Assembly (NCBI GenBank): GCA_958298945.1
Contig: OY282605.1
Location: forward strand, 7,277,811-7,341,810
Length of the DNA: 64,000 bases
Direction: 5' to 3'
Source: Atherix ibis
Taxonomy: Eukaryota; Arthropoda; Insecta; Diptera; Athericidae
Below, one piece after another: positions 54,837 to 64,000 of this stretch. Position 1 is the first letter of the stretch. Each line of letters starts with the position of its first letter. The position numbers were made by a program, and so were the translations under genes. Below the pieces are notes generated by a model. The model did not search any database and had not been told where the DNA came from. It saw only the letters and a program-made list of their open reading frames with translations.

Positions 54837-57389
54837 GTAAGTGTGGAGTGTGGTTGGGGTACCACGTTGTGGACGGGAAATGACCGAGAATAGTCTAGGA
54901 TTGTGGATAGCTCTCTGGGTTTGGCAGGTTATAGTCTAAAATGTTTGCAGACATATATTCTGGTAATTTGCCAATAACAAAAAAAAAATCCCAATCCTTT
55001 TTGGTTTCGCCACATATTGTAGCCAGCCACTTCAGTAGCAAAAATATTCAATAAAAGCTCACATAAAATGCGGTAAAAAAATTGTATTTGAATTTTGTTC
55101 ATAGTTTTTTTAGTCAATTTATGGGATAGGATAGAATTTTCATTTATACCACTTTTTATTGGTTATTTTTCTTTTTAGAATTTTCAGATTAAAAAAAATA
55201 ATACTTCATAAACCGGAAGTTAAATATGGAAAAAAGCTGAAATTTTCGGAGAATATTTTTTTCCGGGAAACTTTTTTTTCGGAAATGACATGGAAGGAAT
55301 TTGGTTTTTTCATTTAGTCTCTCGCAACAAAAAAGGAAGCTTCTTTTGTCATAAATTATAATATGTTTGGCGGCGAGTAATCGAAAAATATGGAAAAGTT
55401 TTTTTCAAAAAGGAATAAAAAGAGGAAATATGCTCCAAAATATGTGCAAAAAATTCTATCACAAACAGAAAAAAACAGGACGAAAGGTGAATAATGTGGA
55501 GAAAACTCCTCTCAACCTACGTATTGGGCCAGTATACGTGTGTACATGTACTAATACTAAATCAAATGGAAATATGAATAATCCGGCACACATTATTATA
55601 CAAGCTTAGAACACACCTTGAACCAATTTGTTGTTGTTGGTTGTTGTTTCTTTTCTCAACTTCTTTTACCTTTGCCAAAATTGCCAAAAAAAAAAGAAAA
55701 CGTTGTTTTTGTCCCTTTTTTTTCACACACCTATACAAATAGAGTAATTTGATTGAGAGAATGAGGAAGGACGTTTGCCGGCATTAGTGCGGAAAAATCG
55801 ATGTTTGGCGTCGAAACGGCTGTTTTGGTTTTTCGGATATTTGCCAAAAAGCCACATCGTAATTTTCACATTATAAAAATGCGAGGGCGAAATACAAAGT
55901 TTTCCTCCATAAGCTTTTTCGATGGTTAATAAATTTTTTATATTTATATTAACGTAATTTCATATTTTCATATGTGTTTTTTTTTAATAAACTATAAATG
56001 ATCGAAATAGAAAAAGAGTGAGATTTTTTTTAGTGGTTGGTGGAGTAGACGAAATGGGGTGTGGGCATGTATTATTTTAATAAAATATCTCATTTGTCGT
56101 GGTTTGTTTTTTATTTTCTCTTTTTTTTGGCCTATCCTATAATAATTTGTAAAATATTATCGAAAATTTGTAGGAAATATCGCAAAAATTAATGAAAATT
56201 AAATTTATGAAAAAAAAATGTAGAGAAAAAAAGCTTCCGGAAAATTGTGAAATTTTTTTTTATTTTATTTTAAGCCATTGAGTCATATAACACTCGTATA
56301 TATTATCAAGATCGGCGGCAGACTAATTTGTCATATTATACATTTTCTCATTGCCAAAAATTAATCCTACAAAAACAAAAAAGAAAATATTTTTCAAGAG
56401 CATAAAAACATTTATTCTCTCTTCAATTCTATCAGGTGATATTTCTTCAATTTTTTTTACACAATCATCTCACAACCCCCCCCCCCCCCCCTTTTTCTTG
56501 TATTATTATGAAAAAATATGTCAAAAATAGATTTTTTTTTCTTTTTGCCCGTTTTTTTTTAGTTAAATTTTTTAAAAATAGAATAAAATAAAACCAAACA
56601 GTTATTTTTGTTATATTATTCAAAGTGCGTGTGGGAGCTTAGCATCTCTCAAAAAATATGATCCAAAATTCATTTTCTATTAAACGTACATAAATTGTTC
56701 AACAACACCCCCCCTCTCCCCTCTGAACATTTTATTACTATTTTCAAATAATTTCGATTATTATACAAGTTACAATTTCTTAAATGAGACACTACCTACC
56801 TACTCGTACAACTTGTTAATTTGTTAAAGATTTTTTTTTTCAACAAAATTTATCTTCTACACGCGGTCAAAAAAAATTCAATTTCTTATAGAATCACAAC
56901 CAAAATTACTTAAGATATATTTTGAAAAATTCTATCTTAAAAAGAATTTCCAGACTTTGGCTTTACAAAAAAAAACTACTTTACCTCAAATTCCAGACTA
57001 AACTACAGTAAGTGGATGTTTCGGACTTAAAATAGTTTTACTACGGGGTCTCCCTAATTGATTTATATTATAACACTTTCTACAACTAAATAGCTGTCAT
57101 ATTTATTACAAAAAAAAAAACGAACATTACTAAAATATTTTCTTCCCTAATGACTTGTGTTTTCATGTCTTTTTAAAGCATTCATATTTGATTCATTTTA
57201 AAATAACAAAAACCTAGCAACAGCAGAAAGTATAAATTTAGACAGAAATAAAACAAAATAAATCACAATCTCAGCCCCACTAAAATCCATCTAGAATCTA
57301 CTTCTATTCCGGAATAAATACGTACGGTACAGGACAGGATGGATGTGTGCTTTTACTGAACGCAGCTGCCGACGGACGTGAATATTAAC

Positions 57390-57455
57390 GTGCGTGCACA
57401 ACGTTTGCACTGCAATTTGTGAAGAAAAAATCGCAGTGTAGCGTTGTGCACGCAC
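57390..57455 (+). ncRNA. Pre-miRNA-like hairpin
   Basis: GTGCGTGCACAACG at 57390-57403 pairs perfectly with CGTTGTGCACGCAC at 57442-57455. After one bulge and two wobble pairs, six more pairs form (CACTGC at 57408-57413 with GCAGTG at 57433-57438). The 19-nt loop is A-rich. Five more pairs extend the lower stem (57384-57388 with 57457-57461). Size, single bulge and loop fit a miRNA precursor. The arms do not match a miRNA I can name. Either strand could be transcribed. A cruciform or palindromic protein site is the alternative. Confidence 0.4.
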
Positions 57456-57989
57456 ATTGATTTTTTCAAGCGCACCTTGTCCGCCTAGAAAAACTAACTT
57501 GAGTAAATTTGTAATAATATATTAAGTCTTATCTAAAGTTTTTATTGCTAAATGAAAAAAGTTAGTTTTTTTTGGTAATTTTCTTAAAAATCGTAAAGGA
57601 AGCTTGGTCAAAAATATGACATTTTGCAAAGTAGAAAATTTTCATATTATTTTTCCGGAAAATGTTCAGAAATAAATTTTCTATTAAATACCGCTGAGAA
57701 GTGAGTGCAATTAGAATGGAATGCAAATGTTTGTTCTTCGTATGACTAGACTAGATTAGAACATCTTGAAAATTAGCATCTGGACAGAAATTATTTCCTC
57801 CATCAATCTTTGTAAGATGTTAACAGCTCGTCCAATCAGTTAGCGACGGATTTAGTGTCTTTCCGCTGTTTCTATTTTACTGAAATTGGATAATAATAAG
57901 TGGTCAGTGAGAGTGGGATACTTTTCGTTTTGTCAGAAATTCGCGATTGACAATTGACTGACTGCTGTCATCGGTAATTAACTCTAGGA

Positions 57990-59372
57990 CTTAGATTATA
58001 GAAGAACTGCCTATACACAAAAATTGTGGCCGAATTTTGTGGGCACACACATGCAAAATAACAGAAACAGCGTAAATCAGTGGTGGCCAATTTTAAACTT
58101 TTTCAGTGGAAGCCAATTTTAAGAAATTGGTAATAGAAACTTAACTTAAATATTACATTACTAACTGCAGGACTCCACCGCTTCTTCTTGATCAAAATTA
58201 TCCAACAATTTATATTTTTGAAAAAAGACAAACCAATTATAATTTTGAAAAAAATCGAAAACAATTTACGTTTTCTAGAAGATTTGGAGATGACGAATAT
58301 GATAAAAGTTATAAAAATTAAAAGAAATCAAGAAAATAATTTCATTTATTTTTTTAAGACGACGAACAGGAAAACAGGAACAAAAAATGATAGTAGAAGA
58401 AAAGGTATTATTAGTTAGGGTTGCCATATTACATTTTTCGTCTGTGTTGAAATTTGGCAACAGCTCGTTGTGTTTACTGAATTTTTATAATAGTTAACTG
58501 AAGAAATTTCGATTTTCTACAATATAATTTTTTTTAATAGTTTTTCAAGAATTTGAAACCTTAAAACAATTGTGTAAAAATTATAAATGATAAAAACAAT
58601 TTTTTTAGGAACATTTTGAAAGCAAATGCATAATAGAAATTATGAAAAAAATAGATTAGATCAGAGGCTAGTCTAGATTAAGTAAAATGATGTTAGGTAA
58701 TTAACCTCAGAGGTGAGGATAATTAAACGAGTAGATTAGGTTAAATGTGATAAGTTAGATGAGAGGTTAGATGAAGCAAAATAAATGAGGTCTAGCTAAG
58801 GAATGTTAGGTTCGATGAGGTAGATTAGTTTAGGTGAGAGGTTAGGCAAGACCAGGTAAATGAGGTTAAGTCAAGGTAGGTTAGGCCAAGATTAGGTCAG
58901 ATGCGGTTATATTAACTAAGATAAGTAAGAATAGGTTTTTTAATTAAAAATAGTCACAATATTGGTTTGGGCAAAAAAGAAATTTTTATTATTTGGTTCG
59001 GATTGTCCGATTTGGGTCAAATTAGCACCATTCTGTTTTACAATTATGTTGAAATTAAAACCACACCTCACAATTTAGTAAATATAAATTCCCGGTTTTC
59101 TTATTCCGTTGAATGACCAGCAACTCATATTTTGAAATAAAAACTTCCTATTAAATTTTATGAACAATATAACTATTTTTATAAATATTTTTTACTTTTT
59201 CGTAAATACTACACTTTAACTTGTACTTTCCGATAAGTCCCAAAATAACCACTTGAACAACAACAAAAGTATGCCAGCATTTCGGTATGCTACCACTTTC
59301 ATGGAGCATGGCGTGTTTAAAAACTCTCCGAAAGTCTACAAAATTGAGGGGGCTTGATATTTACGAAATCAT
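57990..59372. mobile_element. Family B element, right end missing
   Basis: Left end CTTAGATTATAGAAGAACTG at 57990, then the ATTACATTACTAACTGCAGG unit, the AGACGACGAACAGGAAAACA segment at 58358 (also at 34291), the GGTTAG tract, and the conserved core TTCGGTATGCTACCACTTTC at 59281. The copy stops at about 59372, before the right terminal repeat, and a family A end follows. Confidence 0.75.
58660..58938 (+). repeat. Degenerate GGTTAG tract, second copy
   Basis: Corresponds to 34567-34890: AGTCTAGATTAAGTAAAATG, then GAGTAGATTAGGTTAAATG and AGGTTAGGCAAGACCAGGTA. The repeat order is kept, so the tract is an inherited part of the long family B form rather than an independent array. Confidence 0.8.
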
Positions 59373-59499
59373 CTTACCGCAAACAATCCTTGAATTTTAA
59401 AATATTCAAAAACTTCTACTAATCTGTCAAATAGTAAATCTGAAATGTAGGAAACAGTAAATGAAATTTTTCTTCAAATTATTAGAGTCCTTTAAGAAG

Positions 59500-59668
59500 T
59501 GTTGTGGTGGCTATTTAAAAATTATTTTTTAAATTATTAATATATAAGTATATTTACTTCATACATAATGGTAAGGATAAAACAATATAAAAAAGTAAAA
59601 ACTTCATAGAAATCTAAATTTAAGGTGAGGTTTATATAACTTTACTTTCGGAAAACTAAATTGGATAA
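59500..59668 (+). mobile_element. Family A 3' terminal fragment
   Basis: GTTGTGGTGGCTATTTAAAA at 59500, CATAATGGTAAGGATAAAAC, and the terminal repeat TTCGGAAAACTAAATTGGAT, then AAC, ending 59668. Same order as at 62740-62882. Upstream transposase is missing. Confidence 0.75.
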
Positions 59669-60616
59669 CACTATATGGTGGTTTGCTCCCATCTTAAGGA
59701 ACTTATCACTCGATATTGAGTAATAAAGGGACTCAGGAACTCATTACTCATTTGCCAGTAGCCATTGCCCAAGTTTTCTAAGCCAACATATGTGACTGGA
59801 TCAGTAAAGTTAACTGATTTTTTGTAATAAAAATAATTATGAATGGTTCCCCAACACTCTTTCGGAAAGTGTATCGTAAATCAATAAAGTCTGTATAATC
59901 AGTAATAAAATTCATTGGACAGTATTTATTTGTTCATTAAGTTAGTTGTTCATTTGTTTATTAGCTAAGAAAACATACACAAGATGAACACACGTAAGAT
60001 TAAGAAAATTTATAGAAAAGTATATGGTAAAAAGTATGAAGAATAAACAAACAGTAGCGGTCGGCACTCGTGGTAGTCTATTTAAAAAGTAAAGTGCACA
60101 TACTTTTAGGCTTAATTGTATGATTTACTGAAGTAACACAGAACTTAAAATTCTCCGTCGTCTTTGGGGTTTTCATAAAGATAAACACTTCTGGCCAATT
60201 GGAGATGGGAAGGACTTACTTTGTCGATTTAAAACCAGCGGCAGCAAAGACTTGTCACAACGGCAATAATGAAATTTAACAAGGTACATTGGGACATTAA
60301 ATGTCAAAAGTAAACAAGCGATCATTATTGATAGTGAGTAAATTGAATAAAATTGATTACAAAATAAAATTAACGTACTTGCACAAAGTGTCCTCTGGTA
60401 TTTTTCCGTAAACTGTCCTCAGATGAGATCGATGTTATGTGTGGTCTCTGAACGGCATGACATCTTTAATTTGTATTCCCCATCGACTATGAAACAACTT
60501 CAATGGTAGGCACAATTGTTATGTAGATGTCGACTGCAACACTTCCAAGGTAATAATAGCTTTCCATAAGTGGTCTTAAAGAAGTAACAGCAAATGCATT
60601 TATCAAAGTCAGAAGT

Positions 60617-61018
60617 TTAAGACTGGTTGTTCATTAATGTGATGGCTACGGTGAACGGATGCAAATCTGAATTGAACTGGTTTCTAGAGAGAAAGGTGTG
60701 CTTTTGACAACTTGTACTATTTTCATGAAGCGAATTGATTGGGTAGATGTTTTTAGAATTAACACCTTCGACTGAGCAGAGTAGACATTTTGACATTCTT
60801 TCGAAGCTAACATCATTCGTCACAAATGATTATTTAAATGGTAATATTCGCATAAACCCGTCCTCTTTGGATATTAGGTTCCGCCTAGACAAGTACCACA
60901 TCCCCATGTAAGTGGAGATTTGACACCTCCACGTCTTCATCAATTTGGCTGCTTTGGTAAAAGTAATTTTCAAAGTGGCACTTTCTAACAAGCAATTGGT
61001 GGAGTTGTATGCCCACAT
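60617..61018 (-). CDS. Unassigned open frame with one internal stop
   Basis: On the minus strand one frame is open from 61018 to 60617 except for a single TAA at 60832-60830. The first part holds LLESATLKITFTKAAKLMKT; the second reads SFERMSKCLLCSVEGVNSKN, then IYPINSLHENS, with a Cys-x2-Cys pair. No domain is certain; a zinc-binding N-terminus is conceivable. About 130 codons with one stop is unusual for this AT-rich window. It could be a decayed gene, or two exons with the stop in a short spacer. No clear splice signals surround it. Confidence 0.3.
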
Positions 61019-61734
61019 TTATCAAAGCGCTGATACACAATAAAATCGTTTCGAATAAAACACAGTCAAAGGGTGGGGCAAGGTTTCTAAGACTTACGAA
61101 GAAAATATTGGATGGGCGTTAAAAATGCATGTCGTTTTTTTATTCAACAATCTTCAATATTCATTTGGGAAATAGTTTTATTTTTTTAAATTTCTCACGT
61201 GCTTACTTTAAAGACAATCGTGAAAATTTTTTTTTGTGCACTTAACAATTGATAATTAACGTACAATTCACATAATGTCATGTTTTAAATTGACAAACCG
61301 CCCCCCCCCCTAAGGGGGAAAATTGGGTCATTGATGGAAAATTACATGAAAAATTGGGTCAGCATAATGTGCGTCTTCAAATTAGACTGTTTATCGTATT
61401 ATAGTGAATAATTTTGAAGAACATTGCACAGTCTTGGATAGATCGTGTTAAGTAGATCGATATTAGGACCGGTCGCTCAGACCTCAATAAGGTATAGGAC
61501 ACTTAATTAGAGATTTGCCAAACGATTGTGAGGAATATATTTTCCATAAAGATTACCATTAATACCCGTACAAAATCAAGGTGATACAGGAACTTCAGCC
61601 CAGAGATCATATGTGTCACCGGCAGTTTAGGGGACAAGATTTTGAGCTTCTTGAACGGGATCTTGATTTATACACAAAATTAAAAATAAAATAATGGCTT
61701 ATGAGGATGGGTGGGGGGGGGGGGGGGGGTTTGT

Positions 61735-61961
61735 AAATGGAGAGGCAATTCACACATGATTTTACACTCTCGTAGATTGACTGTTTGACCCGGAATTTGG
61801 GCCGCTCGTGTCATTGGTCCATCTTTCTCTTTGCGAACAGTACCGAGAATGCTGTTACAGAGCTTCTTTATTCGTGAATTGTACCATTTGGGGTTGAACG
61901 TCATGTGATACCAACTAAACTGCATCACGTCACATATCGCTTCCGCTACAATCGAAATTCT
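61735..61961 (-). CDS. Possible exon of unknown gene
   Basis: On the minus strand a frame opens right after an acceptor-like TATAAATAG and reads ISIVAEAICDVMQFSWYHMT, then PKWYNSRIKKLCNSILG and GPMTRAAQIPGQTVNLRECK, into the C/G run at 61713-61729. The pattern (Trp-Tyr, spaced basic residues, Pro, then NL) loosely recalls the C-terminal part of insect odorant receptors, but the key aromatic and Thr-Phe positions are not kept. I treat it as unassigned. The frame ends in a homopolymer with no donor. Confidence 0.25.
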
Positions 61962-62205
61962 CTATTTATACACAATTCCCAAGTCCTATTATCCATAATT
62001 TATGGTCAACCAAATTACTGATTTTGTATTTTAATTGAAAATTATTTGGAAACAAGGTTGAAAATTTATTTTTTTTAACCAACAACAGATCACGAATTGA
62101 AGATTTTTTTTAAGGGTACATCAAAATGGATTTTTAATGCCAAAAACTTTCAAATATAAAAAAAAAATTCCGATGACAAATCTTGTCAAAAAGCAGGGCT
62201 ATCAA

Positions 62206-62882
62206 TTTTGTGGTTTGGAAAATACAGCCCTATAATTTGACAGCTGTCAAATGCACATGTCATTCAAAGGTTTGCCATTGCCCTTTTACATTTTGGATAC
62301 AAGAACGCCCCTTTCTCGATCGTTTAATCCCTCCATAAAGAAAACCACCGTATGTGGGGCTCTGGAAACTCACAAGTGACTTGTGCAGAAGCCATTGTAT
62401 CCTCGAAAAGTGACTGTTTAGTCTGCATTTTGGTATGAAGGTGCCATTAGCTCATATTTACTTGAACTTTTATTTTCGTTTAAAAAAAAAAGTTTTATTT
62501 TTGCGCGACAAGTTGCGTGTGTAATTTCGAGATTCGGTGATAACAATTTGCCTCCAAAGTCTTGTGATTTAACGGCGTTTGACGTTTTCTTGTGGAGCTA
62601 CTCAAAATATTGTATTAACGCAGACTTAAGAGCATTTAGAAACAAATTTTCGGGAAGAAATCGTCGAATTACAGCTCCCGGAATGCTGGTAAATATGATG
62701 AAAAATTTTACTTTAAAAATTCGAATTCAGCTAAAAGTGTCGTGGTGGCCATTTAAATAATGTTAAATTCACTGCATAATGGCAAAGTATAAGCAATATC
62801 ATGGAATAAAAATTCCAACGAAATATAAATTTTAAGTTGGTTTTTATTTAATTTTTCTTGCCAAAGCGTAAATTGGATAAAA
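62206..62882 (+). mobile_element. Family A deletion derivative with both ends, 0.68 kb
   Basis: The 5' end (ATTTTGTGGTTTGGAAAATA at 62210, TTTGACAGCTGTCAAATGCA at 62237) and 3' end (GCGTAAATTGGATAA at 62868-62882) are both present. Retained transposase pieces: the mid-block at 62360-62460, then PPKSCDLTAFDVFLWSYSKY at 62552-62612 with the third-Asp region. The helix-turn-helix and much of the core are deleted. Confidence 0.78.
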
Positions 62883-64000
62883 TATTTAATATAAAATTGT
62901 TATTGAAATTGTTTTAATTTTTTTTAATATTAAGTGAAGTTTTTGTATATTTTTTCTGATGATCATATTGGCTTTTAAAATATAATCAATTTTATTTGAC
63001 CATAAAAAATATGTTGTCTTGGAGAATATTATCAACGATGACGTGGCATTTTAAGGTGGTCAACTTGTAAGGTATTGATTGAAATTCTCCAAAACCGATA
63101 ACAAAGTGTCTAGTCATCATAACAGAAAATAATTCTTAATTCACCGTAAAACTGGAAACAATTTGTATAAAAAAAAATTTAAAATTACAAACTTGCTTTT
63201 AGAAATCGTAAATGTTTTTCAAGGCAAAGATAACAGCAGAAAACTTTTTCAAATTCAGAAAAACTCCAGACATTAAGGGAGGCAATCCAGACTATAGGAC
63301 ATAAAGAGTTAAGGGTGGATTTTTATTATTTATTTTGTGGTCGATAAAGGTCCGTAGTACCTTTATAGCCCACAAAAAAACTTTTAGTCGCGGAACTTTT
63401 GAACAAGTCGAGTAAATTTGATATTATCCCGCGGCCAGACAGAAAAACTTTACTACAACTTTTCTTTCATTTATTATTATTATAAAAATTATTATTGATA
63501 ATAAAATTAATAAAACATATCCTTTAGTTAAAAATATCAAAATAGTCTAGATTCTTGTTCTTTGAGATATTAAATATATTTTCATATTGTCGATAGTTTA
63601 TAGTGGAAATTTTTTTTAAAAGCAGTTTTTATATGAGATTGTTTTGAGCAGCGATAAAAATAGATGCTATTCAATCGAAAAGATAAAAATTTTTATTATG
63701 GGAATCCCCTTAAACTCATACTGACTGGATATAGGTAAGAGTGCATATTGTTTGTTGGCGGAGTATATCGGTCTCAAGAAGTTTCCGTTGATTTATGTGA
63801 TTCGATGCTATAAATCGAATTGAGAAACAATTGAAAGTGCAATTTTCATAAAATTTGAAATATCAGACATACTTAATTATATTGTATATGATCGTGATTT
63901 ATATTTTTGAATATTCCTACTGTTTTGGAGCTAAGTAAGGTAGCCTAAATGGTAGTCTGTGTGTGTTATCGTTGAAAAGGCGACGCCATCGAAGCTTAAA
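62883..64000. other. AT-rich DNA, nothing recognised
   Basis: No transposon end, coding frame or structural element stands out. GATATAGGTAAGAGTG at 63728 is donor-like, but no exon-like frame precedes it. Confidence 0.5.

Larger units (their letters stand above)
54441..57989. other. AT-rich, transposon-poor DNA
   Basis: No element termini were found in this stretch apart from listed features. A 16-C run lies at 56476-56491, C/T-rich stretch at 56708-56722, and many A/T homopolymers. 57300-57480 is GC-richer and holds the pre-miRNA-like hairpin. The plus frame at 55367-55609 is lysine-rich and low-complexity; not called. Confidence 0.5.
59669..62205. other. Mostly unassigned, slightly gene-like DNA
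   Basis: No transposon ends were recognised. Composition is less extreme than elsewhere. It contains the two minus-strand reading frames listed separately, a CCCCC-TAA-GGGGG palindrome at 61306-61318 after a C10 run, and a 17-G run at 61713-61729. Confidence 0.45.

Overview
The window looks like non-coding nuclear DNA from an arthropod, most likely an insect. It is very AT-rich and has no long host open reading frame, no operon structure, and no rRNA or tRNA gene I can recognise. It carries many decayed DNA transposons of insect type: mauritiana-like and mellifera-like mariners, a third deleted mariner, a GYVNKQNCRI-type Tc1/mariner family, Tc1 and a hAT-like end. It also carries 5'-truncated non-LTR retrotransposon pieces (R1-like and jockey/I-like). 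A dipteran host is a guess from the element mix, not a demonstrated fact.

Three repeat families dominate. Family A is a Tc1/mariner-superfamily element. Its ends read GTTATCCAATTTGTGGTTCG or similar, with GACAGCTGTCAAAT just inside the 5' end, and its transposase remnants show DESxF, GYVNKQNCRI and PRSCDLTxLDFFL. It occurs in about 15 pieces over the whole window. Family B has terminal inverted repeats CTTAGATTATAGAAGAACTG, copies of 0.6 to 2.5 kb, no recognisable transposase, an internal GGTTAG-rich tract and a conserved hairpin-like core. Family M3 is a 0.55-0.91 kb deleted mariner ending in CGAGGTCTGTTCAAAAAGTA.

Layout. 0.7-3.2 kb: family A compound block. 4.8-7.3 kb: family B element carrying a Mos1-like mariner. 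9.2-9.8 kb: R1-like LINE and a family A end. 12.4-13.0 kb: hAT end plus M3. 15.0-16.4 kb: LINE interrupted by family B. 17.9-20.4 kb: second copy of the first compound block. 24.3 kb: LINE RNase H. 26.9-28.2 kb: family A element with an internal minisatellite. 29.9-32.6 kb: three-level nest (family A, then a mellifera-like mariner, then M3). 33.8-36.2 kb: family B. 37.5-40.1 kb: segmental duplication unit, family B, family A and a LINE. 41.9-42.9 kb: second duplication unit. 43.9-45.3 kb: family A containing M3. 46.8-47.8 kb: family A. 48.9-49.5 kb: M3. 52.2-54.4 kb: LINE, RNase H and Tc1 pieces. 58.0-59.7 kb: family B plus family A. 62.2-62.9 kb: short family A with both ends.

Between the transposons lie signs that part of the window is the intron of a plus-strand gene. 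There is a juxtaposed acceptor/donor (polypyrimidine-CAG, then GTAAGC) at 43299/43300, the signature of a recursive splice site. A 90-nt exon-like open frame with a strong donor lies at 45922-46011. An 8-nt acceptor-to-donor microexon candidate lies at 26731-26738. A 66-nt pre-miRNA-like hairpin at 57390-57455 is the best RNA-gene candidate. All host-gene calls are low to moderate confidence because no search could be run.
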